The notes: generated by a model not told the origin, from the sequence alone. A stretch of DNA of 25,431 bases from CAZKTS01 sp964555735 (GCA_964555735.1 CAZKTS010000107.1:1-25431); one strand, 5' to 3'. Shown: positions 1 through 7,458, counted from the stretch's first letter. Translations and numbers: made by a program.

Positions 1-61
1 TTCGAACCCCCGACCTCCGGGATCACAACCCGGCGCTCTAGCCAACTGAGCTACGGCCACC
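1..61 (-). tRNA. tRNA-His(GUG), 3' end cut by window edge
   Basis: Read on the minus strand, the sequence gives a tRNA acceptor 5' strand, a D arm (TAGCTCAGTTGG), an anticodon stem CCGGG/CCCGG enclosing anticodon GTG (plus-strand 24-26), and a T arm starting GGGGGTTCGAA. The remaining T arm and the acceptor 3' strand lie outside the window. The G opposite position 61 would be the extra G-1 typical of tRNA-His. The tRNA decodes CAC/CAU. Confidence 0.93.
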
Positions 62-73
62 AAGGCGGGGACA

Positions 74-79
74 AGGGTA
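74..79 (-). promoter_or_regulatory. -10 hexamer of tRNA-His
   Basis: The minus strand reads TACCCT (TAnnnT), 12 nt upstream of the tRNA 5' end, which would put transcription start a few nt before the mature tRNA. No convincing -35 is seen. Confidence 0.4.
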
Positions 80-151
80 CATGGACTCGTTCTGCGGCCC
101 CGCACGCGAATTCGTCATGCGCCAGTGCCACGGGGCTGCTCAGATGAGCGG

Positions 152-670
152 GTGCTGATCCGGCGTGAGCGGGTCGACGACGTCGAGGCGGTGGCCGCGA
201 TCCACCGGGTCGCATTCGCGCGGCCGGAGGGTGGGGTGGAGCCGGTCGAGGTGCCGCTCTACCGAGCGTTGCGCGCCGGCGATGACTTCGTGCCGGCGCT
301 GTCGATCGTCGCGACGGTGGAGGACGTCGTGGTCGGCCACGTGATCTCGACGCGCGCGCACCTCGGTGGAGCCCGGATCGCGCTCGGCCTCGGCCCGATC
401 TCCGTGCTGCCCGAACACCAGGCGGCGGGCGTCGGGTCGGCGCTCATGCACGCGTCGCTGGGCGCGGCCGACGCTCTCGAGTACCCGGTCGTGTGCCTGC
501 TCGGCGACCCGGGCTACTACTCGCGCTTCGGGTTCCGGCCCGCCGCGGACGTCGGGATCACCGCGCCCGACGAGTCGTGGGGCGTCCACTTCCAGGCACG
601 CACGCTCAGCAGCTGGACGGACGATCTCGCCGGCCCGTTCCGGTACGCCGCCCCCTTCGACGACGTCTGA
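152..670 (+). CDS. GNAT family N-acetyltransferase (YhbS-like)
   Basis: This is a predicted acetyl-CoA-dependent N-acetyltransferase of the GNAT fold, most like the COG3153/YhbS group; its substrate is unknown. The product opens with a typical LIRRERVDDVEAVAAIHRVAF first strand and helix. The acetyl-CoA motif A region follows as LGPISVLPEHQAAGVGSALM, and then the group-typical VVCLLGDPGYYSRFGFRPA segment. I chose the GTG at 152 because homology begins there and a weak TCAGAT lies 6 nt upstream. A GTG at 125 would add nine unsupported residues. It converges with the deacetylase-like gene on the other strand, with only 7 bp between the stop codons. The family call is firm and the start is uncertain. 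Confidence 0.85.
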   Translation: MLIRRERVDDVEAVAAIHRVAFARPEGGVEPVEVPLYRALRAGDDFVPALSIVATVEDVVVGHVISTRAHLGGARIALGLGPISVLPEHQAAGVGSALMHASLGAADALEYPVVCLLGDPGYYSRFGFRPAADVGITAPDESWGVHFQARTLSSWTDDLAGPFRYAAPFDDV

Positions 671-677
671 CGCGCGG

Positions 678-1469
678 TCAGGCTCCGGCAAGGAGGGCAG
701 AAGCGGTTCCCGGCGCGAGGCCGCGTGCGCGCAAGCCCTCCACGATGCTCGGGACCGCCGCGATCGTTCCGGGGTGGTCGAAGTGGAGGCTCACGATCGA
801 GCCGGCGCCGGCACTGTCGAGCACGCGTGAGGCCACCGCGTTCGCGCCGGGGTCCTGGTAGTCGTACGGATCGACGTCGAAGCCGAGCACCGTCGGGTAG
901 CCGTTCGTCCCGGCGACCTCGAGCACGCTGCTCGGTAGGGGTGACGTGCCGTCGGCCGTGCCCGACGGTCGGAAGTACGCGCCGGGTGATCCGGTCAGGC
1001 CGACGATGATGTCGCGGCAGCGGACCACCTCGTCGGTCATGGTCTCGACGGGAAGAGCGGCAAAGCCGGACGGATGGTCATAGGTGTGGTTGGCGAGCTC
1101 GTGCCCGGCGTCGAGCAACCGCGTCGCGTACGTGGGGTTCGCCTCCAACCAGTCGCCGACGATGAACGCGGTCATGGTCGTGCCGCTCGCGGCGAGCGCG
1201 GCCAGCAGCTGGTCGACCAACCCGAGGTCGCCGTTGGTGTGGAAGGTGAGCGCGACGCGAGCGGTCGTGGTCGGGCCCGTCGTCACGAACTGGGCCGGTC
1301 CGGCCGGCGCCGTCGTCGGCGGGAGCGTGGTCGGTGGCGCCGTTGTGGACGACGGGAGCGTGGTCGTCGGCGCACTCGACGACGAGGAGTCACCGCCACA
1401 CGCGGCCGCGACGAGCCCGGTCGCGGTCGCCGCGAGTCCGATGAGGAAGGCGCGTCGATCGACCGTCAT
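678..1469 (-). CDS. Tat/lipoprotein polysaccharide deacetylase-like protein with altered motif 1
   Basis: The 263-residue product starts with a twin-arginine signal (DRRAFLIG, residues 4-11) ending in a lipobox-like AAAC with Cys24, so it is probably an exported lipoprotein. A Ser/Thr/Pro-rich linker (about 28-62) leads to a NodB-type (CE4) domain. Visible motifs are HTYDH (metal-binding HxxxH), YFRPSGTADG at the RPPYG position, FDVDPYDYQDPG, and a C-terminal SIVSLHFDHPG that supplies the late His. Motif 1, normally TFDDGP with the catalytic Asp, reads TFHTNGD. CE4 enzymes remove N- or O-acetyl groups from chitin, peptidoglycan or xylan, but the altered motif makes activity uncertain. The start lies 26 nt downstream of the tRNA-Arg 3' end, with its own -10 element between them. 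Confidence 0.85.
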   Translation of the reverse strand: MTVDRRAFLIGLAATATGLVAAACGGDSSSSSAPTTTLPSSTTAPPTTLPPTTAPAGPAQFVTTGPTTTARVALTFHTNGDLGLVDQLLAALAASGTTMTAFIVGDWLEANPTYATRLLDAGHELANHTYDHPSGFAALPVETMTDEVVRCRDIIVGLTGSPGAYFRPSGTADGTSPLPSSVLEVAGTNGYPTVLGFDVDPYDYQDPGANAVASRVLDSAGAGSIVSLHFDHPGTIAAVPSIVEGLRARGLAPGTASALLAGA

Positions 1470-1478
1470 CGGCCGCGC

Positions 1479-1484
1479 ACGCTA
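1479..1484 (-). promoter_or_regulatory. -10 hexamer, leaderless start of deacetylase-like gene
   Basis: The minus strand reads TAGCGT, 9 nt upstream of the ATG at 1469, so transcription should begin at or within 2-3 nt of the start codon. No Shine-Dalgarno sequence is present. Confidence 0.5.
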
Positions 1485-1495
1485 CCGGCGGAGTG

Positions 1496-1569
1496 CGCCC
1501 CCGGCAGGATTCGAACCTGCGACCTCGTCATTAGAAGTGACTTGCTCTGTCCAGCTGAGCTACGGAGGC
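1496..1569 (-). tRNA. tRNA-Arg(UCU)
   Basis: A complete cloverleaf can be drawn on the minus strand. The acceptor GCCTCCG pairs with CGGGGGC, with one G-U. The anticodon loop carries TCT (plus-strand 1533-1535), and the T arm reads GCAGGTTCGAATCCTGC. Discriminator base is G and no CCA is encoded. It decodes AGA, a rare codon in this GC-rich genome. Confidence 0.95.
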
Positions 1570-1580
1570 AGACGCGAACG

Positions 1581-1586
1581 AGTGTA
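1581..1586 (-). promoter_or_regulatory. -10 hexamer of tRNA-Arg
   Basis: The minus strand reads TACACT, 11 nt before the tRNA 5' end, in the short gap after the SDR gene stop. No clear -35 is seen. Confidence 0.4.
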
Positions 1587-1614
1587 CGGCGCGTGTCCGA
1601 TCGCGAGCCGTGAT

Positions 1615-2403
1615 CTAGAGGTCGGGCAGGTTGAGCGAGAGGTTGGGATACTCGATGCCGCCGTCGATCTCGATGATCTTGCCGGTCATGAAGCTGCCGG
1701 CGTCGGACGCGAGGTAGAGCACGCCGAGCGCGATGTCGTCGACCTCGCCGAGCCGCTTCAACGGCGTCTTCTCGATCATCTCGTTGCGGATGACGTCTTC
1801 GGTGAGCACCACCTCGAGTGCCGACGTGGCGGTCGAGCCGACCGCGATCGCGTTGACGCGCACCCGCGGCGCGAGGTCCATCGCCATCAGCCGCGTCATG
1901 TGACTGAGCGCACCCTTGGCCGTGCCGTAGGCGACGAAGCCGCGATCGGTGAGACGTCCCATGGTCGACGAGATGTTGACGATCGACCCGCCGTCGCCGG
2001 CGAGCATGTGGGGGACCGCGGCCTTGCTGAGCGCGAACGCCGTGGTCACGTTGAAGTGGAAGGACTGCTCGAACATCCGCACCGACGTATCGAGGAACGG
2101 TGTCGGCATCGTGCCGCCGGCGTTGTTCACGACGATGTCGATCCGTCCGTACTCGGCCATCGTCTGGTCCACGAGCTCGTCGAGCGTCGAGAGGTCGCTG
2201 ACGTCGCCGGGGACCACCAGCGCGCGTCGACCGAGGTCGCGGGCCTGATCTGCGACCGCCTCGAGCTGTTCGGGCGTGCGTGCCGTGATGGCGATGTCGG
2301 CGCCGGAGGCAGCGAGTGCGAGGGCCGAGCCGGCGCCGATGCCGCGCCCGGCACCGGTGATGACGGCGACGCGTCCTGTGAGGTCGAACCGATCGAGCAG
2401 CAT
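1615..2403 (-). CDS. SDR family NAD(P)-dependent oxidoreductase
   Basis: This is a classical short-chain dehydrogenase/reductase of 262 residues and probably a soluble homotetramer. Every core motif is present: the Rossmann glycine motif TGAGRGIG (16-23), NNAG (93-96), catalytic Asn118 in FNVT, Ser in NISSTMG (about 145), Tyr159 and Lys163 in YGTAK, and a C-terminal ASDAGSFMTGKIIEIDGG segment. Substrate cannot be deduced; FabG-like and 3-hydroxyacyl or alcohol dehydrogenases share this layout. A TACCGT -10 lies 7 nt upstream of the ATG, in the 20-bp gap after the GGDEF/EAL gene, so it probably has its own leaderless promoter. The C-terminus (NLSLNLPDL) extends slightly past the family core. 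Confidence 0.92.
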   Translation of the reverse strand: MLLDRFDLTGRVAVITGAGRGIGAGSALALAASGADIAITARTPEQLEAVADQARDLGRRALVVPGDVSDLSTLDELVDQTMAEYGRIDIVVNNAGGTMPTPFLDTSVRMFEQSFHFNVTTAFALSKAAVPHMLAGDGGSIVNISSTMGRLTDRGFVAYGTAKGALSHMTRLMAMDLAPRVRVNAIAVGSTATSALEVVLTEDVIRNEMIEKTPLKRLGEVDDIALGVLYLASDAGSFMTGKIIEIDGGIEYPNLSLNLPDL

Positions 2404-2410
2404 GCGGGCG

Positions 2411-2416
2411 ACGGTA
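2411..2416 (-). promoter_or_regulatory. -10 hexamer, leaderless start of SDR gene
   Basis: The minus strand reads TACCGT with a 7-nt spacer to the ATG at 2403. It sits in the gap between the SDR gene and the stop of the GGDEF/EAL gene. Confidence 0.5.
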
Positions 2417-2423
2417 CCCGGAC

Positions 2424-4211
2424 TCAGTGGGTCGCGAGGTCGAGGTGCTCGGCCTCGAACGCAGCTGCGGAGGCCGGGCGCGCGAGGAGGAACCCCTGGA
2501 CGTACCCGCAGCCGAGTCGCGTGAGCAGGTCGAGCTGCTCATGGGTCTCGACGCCCTCGGCGACGACCCGGATGTCGCGGGTCGCGGCGATCCGGATCAC
2601 GCTCTCCACGACGGCCCGTGCGGTCGGGTCGTCGTGCAGCGCCCCGACGAAGGATCGGTCCACCTTCACCCAGCTGATCGGGAGGCGGCTGAAGTGACCG
2701 AGCGACGAGTAGCCGGTGCCGAAGTCGTCCAACGAGACCTCGACGCCCAGGGCCCGGACCTCGTCGAGTCGCCGGATCGCTTGGTCGAGGTCGACGAGCG
2801 CCGACGACTCGGTGAGCTCGAGGCACAGCAGCGTCGGGGCAAGGGAGGCAGCGTCGAGTGCATCGGCGACCAGCTCCACGAAGCCCGGCGCCAGCAGCTG
2901 GCGAACCGCGACGTTGACGACGATCTGGAGACCGTCGGTGCGCCGGGCCCATGCCGCGGCCTGCCGGCAGGCCTCCCGCACGCCCCAGGCGCCGATCGAT
3001 TCGATGAGCCCGCTCTCTTCGGCCAGCGGCACAAAGGCAGCCGGCTGGAGCAGACCACGCGTCGGATGGTCCCACCGGATCAGGGCTTCGGCGCCGATGA
3101 GCTTCCGCGTGCCGGTCTGGAACTGCGCCTGGTAGTCGAAGTGCAGCTCTCCGGTTCGCGGGGCCTCGCGAAGGTCCTGCTCGAGCTCGAGGCGGTCCTG
3201 TGACAGCGCCCGCGACGCCTCGTCGAAGAACGCGAACTGGTTCCGTCCGGCGTCCTTCGCGCGGTACATCGCCGTGTCCGCGTCGCGGATCAGCGTCTCC
3301 GCGCTCTCGCCGCCCATGGCACCGGACACCGAGATGCCCACGCTCACCGAGACGCTGAGCTCGCGGGCACCGCAGGTGAGCGGGCGGGCGAACCCGTCGA
3401 CGATGCGGGTGGCCGCCACCTCCGCGTCGGCCGCGTTCGCCAAGCCCTCGCACACGATGACGAACTCGTCGCCGCCGGTCCTCGCGACGGTGTCGCCGGT
3501 GCGCACCACATCCCGGAGTCGCTGACCGACGGCGATCAGCAGCTCGTCGCCCGCGGCGTGGCCGAGGCCGTCGTTCGCGAGCTTGAACCGATCGACGTCG
3601 ACGAACAACACCCCGACGCAGCCGCCGATGCGGCGCTGGAGGTCGAGCGCGTGCGAGAGCCGGTCCTCGATCAACGCGCGGTTGGGGAGGCCGGTGAGCG
3701 GATCGTGCATCGCCTGATGCGCGAGCGCTGCGGTGCTCGCCTCGAGGGCCGCGCGCGACCGCTCGTGGTCGGTGATGTCGAGAGTCGTGCCGTTCAGCCG
3801 CGACGGGTTTCCGTGCTCGTCGAAGACCACCGTGGCCCGCGCCTGGAGCACGCGCTCACTGCCGTCGGGCAGCTGCACACGACAGCGCAGGTCGTACGGC
3901 TCCCCGAGGGTCGTGGCGCGCTCGCGTGCGGCCGCCGCGACCGCGCGGTCGTCGGGGTGAAGTCGGAGCAGGAACGACGGGAAGCCTGGCTCGATCGACC
4001 CCGGCTCGAAGCCGAGCAACCGAAACTGCTCGTCGGACCACCAGCTCGTAGCGGTCGCCACGTCGTGGGCCCAGCTCCCGATGCCGCCGAGCGCCTGGGA
4101 CTCGGCAAGGAGCGTCTCGGCGCGAGCGAGTCGGTCCTCGAGGGCCTCGGGTTCGCCGCCGCGGTGGGCGGATTCGCGTCCCGCGCTCTCGCCCAAGCGG
4201 TTCCTCCCCAT
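2424..4211 (-). CDS. PAS-GGDEF-EAL c-di-GMP turnover protein
   Basis: The 595-residue product has three signalling domains. A short coiled region (DRLARAETLLAESQALG) comes first, then a PAS_3-type domain (about 42-150) ending in the DITDHER linker. The GGDEF diguanylate cyclase domain has an intact GGDEF at about 246-250, preceded five residues earlier by RTGD, an RxxD inhibitory I-site. The EAL phosphodiesterase domain shows AEALIRW at about 374-380, DDFGTGYSSLGHF and VAEGVE. Both catalytic signatures look intact, so it could make or degrade c-di-GMP; hybrids often favour one activity under PAS control. No membrane segment is seen, so it is probably cytosolic. I chose the ATG at 4211. A frame open back to 4382 would add 57 low-complexity residues and run through the divergent gene's start. 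Confidence 0.93.
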   Translation of the reverse strand: MGRNRLGESAGRESAHRGGEPEALEDRLARAETLLAESQALGGIGSWAHDVATATSWWSDEQFRLLGFEPGSIEPGFPSFLLRLHPDDRAVAAAARERATTLGEPYDLRCRVQLPDGSERVLQARATVVFDEHGNPSRLNGTTLDITDHERSRAALEASTAALAHQAMHDPLTGLPNRALIEDRLSHALDLQRRIGGCVGVLFVDVDRFKLANDGLGHAAGDELLIAVGQRLRDVVRTGDTVARTGGDEFVIVCEGLANAADAEVAATRIVDGFARPLTCGARELSVSVSVGISVSGAMGGESAETLIRDADTAMYRAKDAGRNQFAFFDEASRALSQDRLELEQDLREAPRTGELHFDYQAQFQTGTRKLIGAEALIRWDHPTRGLLQPAAFVPLAEESGLIESIGAWGVREACRQAAAWARRTDGLQIVVNVAVRQLLAPGFVELVADALDAASLAPTLLCLELTESSALVDLDQAIRRLDEVRALGVEVSLDDFGTGYSSLGHFSRLPISWVKVDRSFVGALHDDPTARAVVESVIRIAATRDIRVVAEGVETHEQLDLLTRLGCGYVQGFLLARPASAAAFEAEHLDLATH

Positions 4212-4225
4212 CCGCACCCCCGGAG

Positions 4226-4231
4226 AGGGTA
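4226..4231 (-). promoter_or_regulatory. -10 hexamer of GGDEF/EAL gene
   Basis: The minus strand reads TACCCT, 14 nt before the ATG at 4211, implying a 5' leader of about 7 nt. It supports the shorter start. The 61-bp divergent gap 4212-4272 must also drive the plus-strand gene at 4273. Confidence 0.4.
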
Positions 4232-4272
4232 GGCCCGTCAAGGCGACGTCGCTCGCGTGGCACGATGCTGAC

Positions 4273-4608
4273 GTGGCGAACGACTCCCTGGAGCCCAGAA
4301 CCGTCCTCGATGCAGTGCAGCTGCTCGACGCGTCGGGCTTCGACGGCGAGTTCTCGCTCGTCCCCGGCGGGTTGTCCTGCACCGCGTGTCATCGCGAGCA
4401 CACGATCGACGCCGCGAAGGTCGTCGGCGTCTACCGCTTCGAGGGGCCGAGCGACCCCGACGAGGAGGCCGTCGTCTACGCGCTGCGCTGCCCGCTCTGC
4501 GGGGGTGGCGGCACGCTCGTCTCGGCCTTCGGGCCCGGTGCCGATCCGGAGATCGCCGACCGCTTGGTGATGCTGGACACGCGCTTTCGGGAACACCCGA
4601 GCGGATAG
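4273..4608 (+). CDS. small protein with paired CxxC motifs (zinc-ribbon-like)
   Basis: The product has 111 residues with two CxxC pairs, C36/C39 (CTACH) and C73/C76 (CPLCG), which suggests one structural zinc site. The pattern VVGVYRFEGPSDPDEEAVVYAL, then GTLVSAFG, then a DRLVMLD helix resembles a family of roughly 100-residue proteins often labelled 'phosphoribosylpyrophosphate synthetase'. That label is not supported here, since no PRPP-binding motif is visible. I recall the resemblance from memory and have not verified it. The GTG at 4273 was chosen because sensible composition begins at ANDSLEPRTVLDAVQLL; the frame stays open upstream but is Arg/Ser-rich and overlaps the divergent gene. 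It is followed after 17 nt by the UBP zinc finger gene, probably in one transcript. The function is unknown. Confidence 0.7.
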   Translation: MANDSLEPRTVLDAVQLLDASGFDGEFSLVPGGLSCTACHREHTIDAAKVVGVYRFEGPSDPDEEAVVYALRCPLCGGGGTLVSAFGPGADPEIADRLVMLDTRFREHPSG

Positions 4609-4625
4609 ACGGGTTCGCCGCCACC

Positions 4626-4916
4626 ATGGAGTGCGCACACCTCGAAGATGTGAAGACCGCGCCGCCGCCGAGCGGGCCGGGATGCGTGGAGTGCACGGCG
4701 ATGGGTGCGCGGTGGGTGCACCTGCGTCGGTGCATCGAGTGCGGCCATGTCGGTTGCTGCGACAGCTCACCCAACAAGCACGCGACCGCCCACTTCCACG
4801 AGATCGCTCATCCACTCGTCCAGTCGTACGAGCCGGGTGAGGAGTGGTTCTGGTGCTACGCGGACGAGGTCCTGTTCGAGCTGCCCGGGAACCAGCCGAG
4901 TCCGTCGCACCCGTGA
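4626..4916 (+). CDS. UBP-type zinc finger protein
   Basis: The 96-residue protein is essentially one ZnF-UBP domain. Candidate ligands are C3 and H5, C20/C23, C36/C39, C44, and His residues in the NKHATAHFHEIAH stretch (52, 56, 58, 62). The aromatic GEEWFWCYADEV segment ends the fold. In eukaryotes this domain binds the free C-terminal Gly-Gly of ubiquitin. Actinobacteria carry stand-alone or transporter-associated versions whose ligand is not established. The stop overlaps the transporter start in the 4-nt GTGA at 4913-4916, so translational coupling to the MFS protein is likely. Possible roles are sensing or modulating that transporter (inference). The family call is strong and the function is open. 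Confidence 0.85.
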   Translation: MECAHLEDVKTAPPPSGPGCVECTAMGARWVHLRRCIECGHVGCCDSSPNKHATAHFHEIAHPLVQSYEPGEEWFWCYADEVLFELPGNQPSPSHP

Positions 4917-6400
4917 CCGACGCCCGCCGTCCCGCACCGCCCGACCTCCGAACCGGTACGACGACCGGTCGGTGGGTGATCCTCGTCGCGGTGCTCGGCT
5001 CGGGGGTGGCGTTCCTCGACGGCACCGTGGTGAACGCCGCGCTGCCGGCGATCGCCAAGGACCTCGACTCGAGCCTCGCCGACCTCCAGTGGGTGCTCAC
5101 CGGCTACCTGCTCACGCTCGGGTCCTTCCTCGTGATCGGTGGCTCGATCGGCGACCTGTTCGGTCGTCGGCGCGCGTTCGTCGTCGGCCTCGTGGGCTTC
5201 GGGGTCGCGTCGCTCCTCTGCGGCCTCGCTCCGTCCAACGGCACGCTGATCGCGGCGCGCTGCATCCAGGGGGTCGCGGCGGCGCTCCTCGTGCCAGGGA
5301 GCCTGGCGATCATCTCGGCGTCGTTCCACCCCGACGACCGCGGGCGCGCCATCGGCGCCTGGTCGGGACTCGCCGGGGTCGCGAGCGCGCTCGGCCCGTT
5401 CCTCGGGGGCTGGCTCATCGATGCGGTCTCGTGGCGGTGGGTCTTCTTCATCAACCTGCCGCTGATCGCAGTCGCGGTGGTGCTCGCGCTGCGGCATGTG
5501 CCCGAGACGCGCGACTACGACGCCGATCGTCGCGTCGATGTGCTCGGTGGTGCCGTCCTCGCCTTCGGCCTCGCCGGTGTCGTGTACGCCCTGATCGAGG
5601 GGCCGGCCGAAGGATGGTCGGGGTTGCCGCTCGTGCTCGGCATCGCGGGCGTGGCCGCGCTGCTCGCCTGGGTCGTGATCGAGCGCCGCTCCTCGCACCC
5701 GATGATCCCGCTCACGGTGTTCCACTCTCGCCAGTTCAGCGGCGCCAACCTGGTCACGTTCGCGGTCTACGCCGCACTCGGGGCCGCGACGTTCCTGCTC
5801 GTCGTGCACCTCCAGACCGACCTGGGGTACTCGGCGCTGGGCGCGGGCGCGGCGCTGCTGCCGATCACGATCCTGATGATGCTGTTCTCGGCGCGCTCCG
5901 GTGAGCTCGCGCAGCGGATCGGCCCGCGCATCCCGATGACGGTCGGCCCGCTCGTGGTCGGCGCGGGCATGGCGCTGCTCGTGATGGTCGAGCCCGGCGT
6001 GTCGTACTGGGAAGGTGTGTTCCCCGGGGTCTTCGTGCTCGCGCTGGGCCTCACGATCACGGTCGCACCGCTCACCGCGACGGTGCTGGCCGCGATCGAC
6101 GATCACCACGCGGGCATCGGCTCGGCGATCAACAACGCGGTCGCGAGGATCGGGAGCCTGCTCGCGATCGCGGTGCTGCCCGCGGCCGCGGGCCTGGCCA
6201 CCGCCGGCGGCGGGCTCGACCTCGACGACGGCTTCGGCACCGCCATGCTCATCTCGGCCGCGCTGTGCGTCGTCGGCGGGGTGGTGGCGTGGCTCACGAT
6301 CCGCACCGCGGTGCCTGTCCGCGAGATGACCATGGCCAACCCCGCGGAGGGGTGCCTGCCCGCCTGCGTCGTCGAGGGCGAGGATCCGAGAGCGGCGTGA
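4913..6400 (+). CDS. MFS drug transporter, DHA2 (EmrB/QacA) family
   Basis: The 495-residue integral membrane protein has about 14 hydrophobic segments, the length and layout of DHA2 proton-coupled exporters. Diagnostic stretches are LDGTVVNAALPAI in TM1, WVLTGYLLTLGSF in TM2, and the loop 2-3 motif A GSIGDLFGRRRAF. Then come a TM4-5 region with RCIQGVAAALLVPGSLAII, the motif-C-like GLAGVASALGPFLGGWL in TM5 with WRWVFFINLP after it, and a late VAPLTATVLAAIDDHHAGIGSAINNAVARIGS segment. Such pumps usually export hydrophobic cations, dyes, antibiotics or metabolites; the substrate is unknown here. The GTG start overlaps the upstream stop by 4 nt. No TetR or MarR regulator is adjacent, which is unusual for this transporter class. 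Confidence 0.93.
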   Translation: MTDARRPAPPDLRTGTTTGRWVILVAVLGSGVAFLDGTVVNAALPAIAKDLDSSLADLQWVLTGYLLTLGSFLVIGGSIGDLFGRRRAFVVGLVGFGVASLLCGLAPSNGTLIAARCIQGVAAALLVPGSLAIISASFHPDDRGRAIGAWSGLAGVASALGPFLGGWLIDAVSWRWVFFINLPLIAVAVVLALRHVPETRDYDADRRVDVLGGAVLAFGLAGVVYALIEGPAEGWSGLPLVLGIAGVAALLAWVVIERRSSHPMIPLTVFHSRQFSGANLVTFAVYAALGAATFLLVVHLQTDLGYSALGAGAALLPITILMMLFSARSGELAQRIGPRIPMTVGPLVVGAGMALLVMVEPGVSYWEGVFPGVFVLALGLTITVAPLTATVLAAIDDHHAGIGSAINNAVARIGSLLAIAVLPAAAGLATAGGGLDLDDGFGTAMLISAALCVVGGVVAWLTIRTAVPVREMTMANPAEGCLPACVVEGEDPRAA

Positions 6401-6429
6401 CCATGCCGGAGGCTCCGACCCGGCGGTCG

Positions 6430-6435
6430 TAGTCT
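6430..6435 (+). promoter_or_regulatory. -10 hexamer, leaderless start of GAP-family gene
   Basis: TAGTCT lies 9 nt before the ATG at 6445, in the 44-bp gap after the transporter gene. No Shine-Dalgarno sequence is present. Confidence 0.45.
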
Positions 6436-6444
6436 CGACGACGG

Positions 6445-7110
6445 ATGGGTGAGCTGTTCCGGACCGTCCTGCCGCTCGCGCTCGGCGCGGCCATCAGCCC
6501 GACGGTGCTGACCGTCGCGGTGCTGACGCTCAGCTCGCGCGACCGCCCCGTCGCCCGCGGGTTCGCGTACCTGGTGGGCTTCCTCCTGGTCCTGGGCGTC
6601 TACACCGCGCTCGGACTCACCGTGCTCGACCGGGTGCACCACCAGCCGAGTGCCTCGGAGCGGGCGGTGTCGGACGCGGTCGATGTCGTCATCGGCCTCG
6701 TGCTGTTCGCACTCGCGATCCGCGCCATCGTGCGCCACCGCGGCGGGGACGACGGCGACACACCCAAGCCTCCGAAGCAGCACCACGCGAGCGTCGGGGC
6801 GTCGTTCGTCGCCGGCGTGGTCATGATGCTCACCAACATCACGACGATCGTCCTCTACATCCCGGCGATGCGGGACATCAACCACTCGGATGTGTCGACG
6901 ACCGACAAGGCAGTCGTGGTCGTGGTCGCACTCCTGATCACGTCGCTGCCCGCCCTCGTGCCGCTCTTGGTGCGGATCGTTGCGCCGGGTCCTTCGGTCC
7001 GCATGCTCACCTCGTTGAACGCAGCGATCACCCGCCACCAGCACGCGGTGGTCGTGGGGGTCGAGATCGTGTTCGGCGTCTACCTGCTGCTCAAGGGCTT
7101 CGGGGTCTGA
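6445..7110 (+). CDS. GAP/SfLAP-like six-TM membrane protein
   Basis: The 221-residue protein has about six transmembrane helices in two sets of three, separated by a charged loop (RHRGGDDGDTPKPPKQHHAS, about 100-119). The opening LPLALGAAISPTVLTVAVLTLSS with an early Pro, and a second-half FVAGVVMMLTNITTIVLYIPAM, match the layout of the actinobacterial GAP family (Pfam SfLAP, the sulfolipid-1-addressing group, related to LysE-type exporters). In mycobacteria relatives help move lipids across the membrane; the cargo here is unknown. It has its own -10 element, and the next small gene begins 3 nt after its stop, so the two form an operon. Confidence 0.8.
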   Translation: MGELFRTVLPLALGAAISPTVLTVAVLTLSSRDRPVARGFAYLVGFLLVLGVYTALGLTVLDRVHHQPSASERAVSDAVDVVIGLVLFALAIRAIVRHRGGDDGDTPKPPKQHHASVGASFVAGVVMMLTNITTIVLYIPAMRDINHSDVSTTDKAVVVVVALLITSLPALVPLLVRIVAPGPSVRMLTSLNAAITRHQHAVVVGVEIVFGVYLLLKGFGV

Positions 7111-7113
7111 GCG

Positions 7114-7392
7114 GTGGCGCAGGTCACGGCCACGTCCGACGGTCCCGGATCGTGGCGGGTCGAGGTGGACGACGACGACGGTCGGACGACCAGCCACCTC
7201 GTGCGCGTGCCCGACGACCTCGTGGCCGAGCTCGGGCTGGCGACGGACCGCGAAGCGGACCTCGTGCGCGAGTCGTTCTACTTCCTGCTCGCCCGCGAGC
7301 CCGCGACGTCGATCATGTCCGAGTTCTCACTCGACGTGATCGGCCAGTACTTCCCCGAGTACCGCGAGGAGATCGGGGCGACGCTCGGTTGA
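7114..7392 (+). CDS. conserved small actinobacterial protein, unknown function
   Basis: The 92-residue acidic, soluble protein has no signal peptide or membrane helix. The N-terminal half reads as a beta-rich segment (TSDGPGSWRVEVDDDDGRTTSHLVRVP) and the C-terminal half as helical (DLVRESFYFLLAREPATSIM). It ends in FSLDVIGQYFPEYREEI, a tail I recognise from short actinobacterial hypothetical proteins. The start is a GTG 3 nt after the GAP-family stop, so translation is probably coupled. I assign no biochemical role. Confidence 0.75.
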   Translation: MAQVTATSDGPGSWRVEVDDDDGRTTSHLVRVPDDLVAELGLATDREADLVRESFYFLLAREPATSIMSEFSLDVIGQYFPEYREEIGATLG

Positions 7393-7445
7393 GGTATTGC
7401 GGCCTGGGCACGAGCGTCGCCCGCTGATGGACGTGTGCCCCGCTC

Positions 7446-7451
7446 TACCAT
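7446..7451 (+). promoter_or_regulatory. -10 hexamer, leaderless start of unknown gene
   Basis: TACCAT lies exactly 7 nt before the ATG at 7459, the same geometry as for valS and the amidohydrolase gene. It supports both this start and the reality of the gene. Confidence 0.45.
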
Positions 7452-7458
7452 CGAGCGA

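Noticed and set aside
4212..4382. 57-residue N-terminal extension of the GGDEF/EAL protein
   Set aside because: The extension is Ser/Pro-rich, overlaps the divergent gene and its start region, and the -10 at 4226-4231 favours the ATG at 4211.
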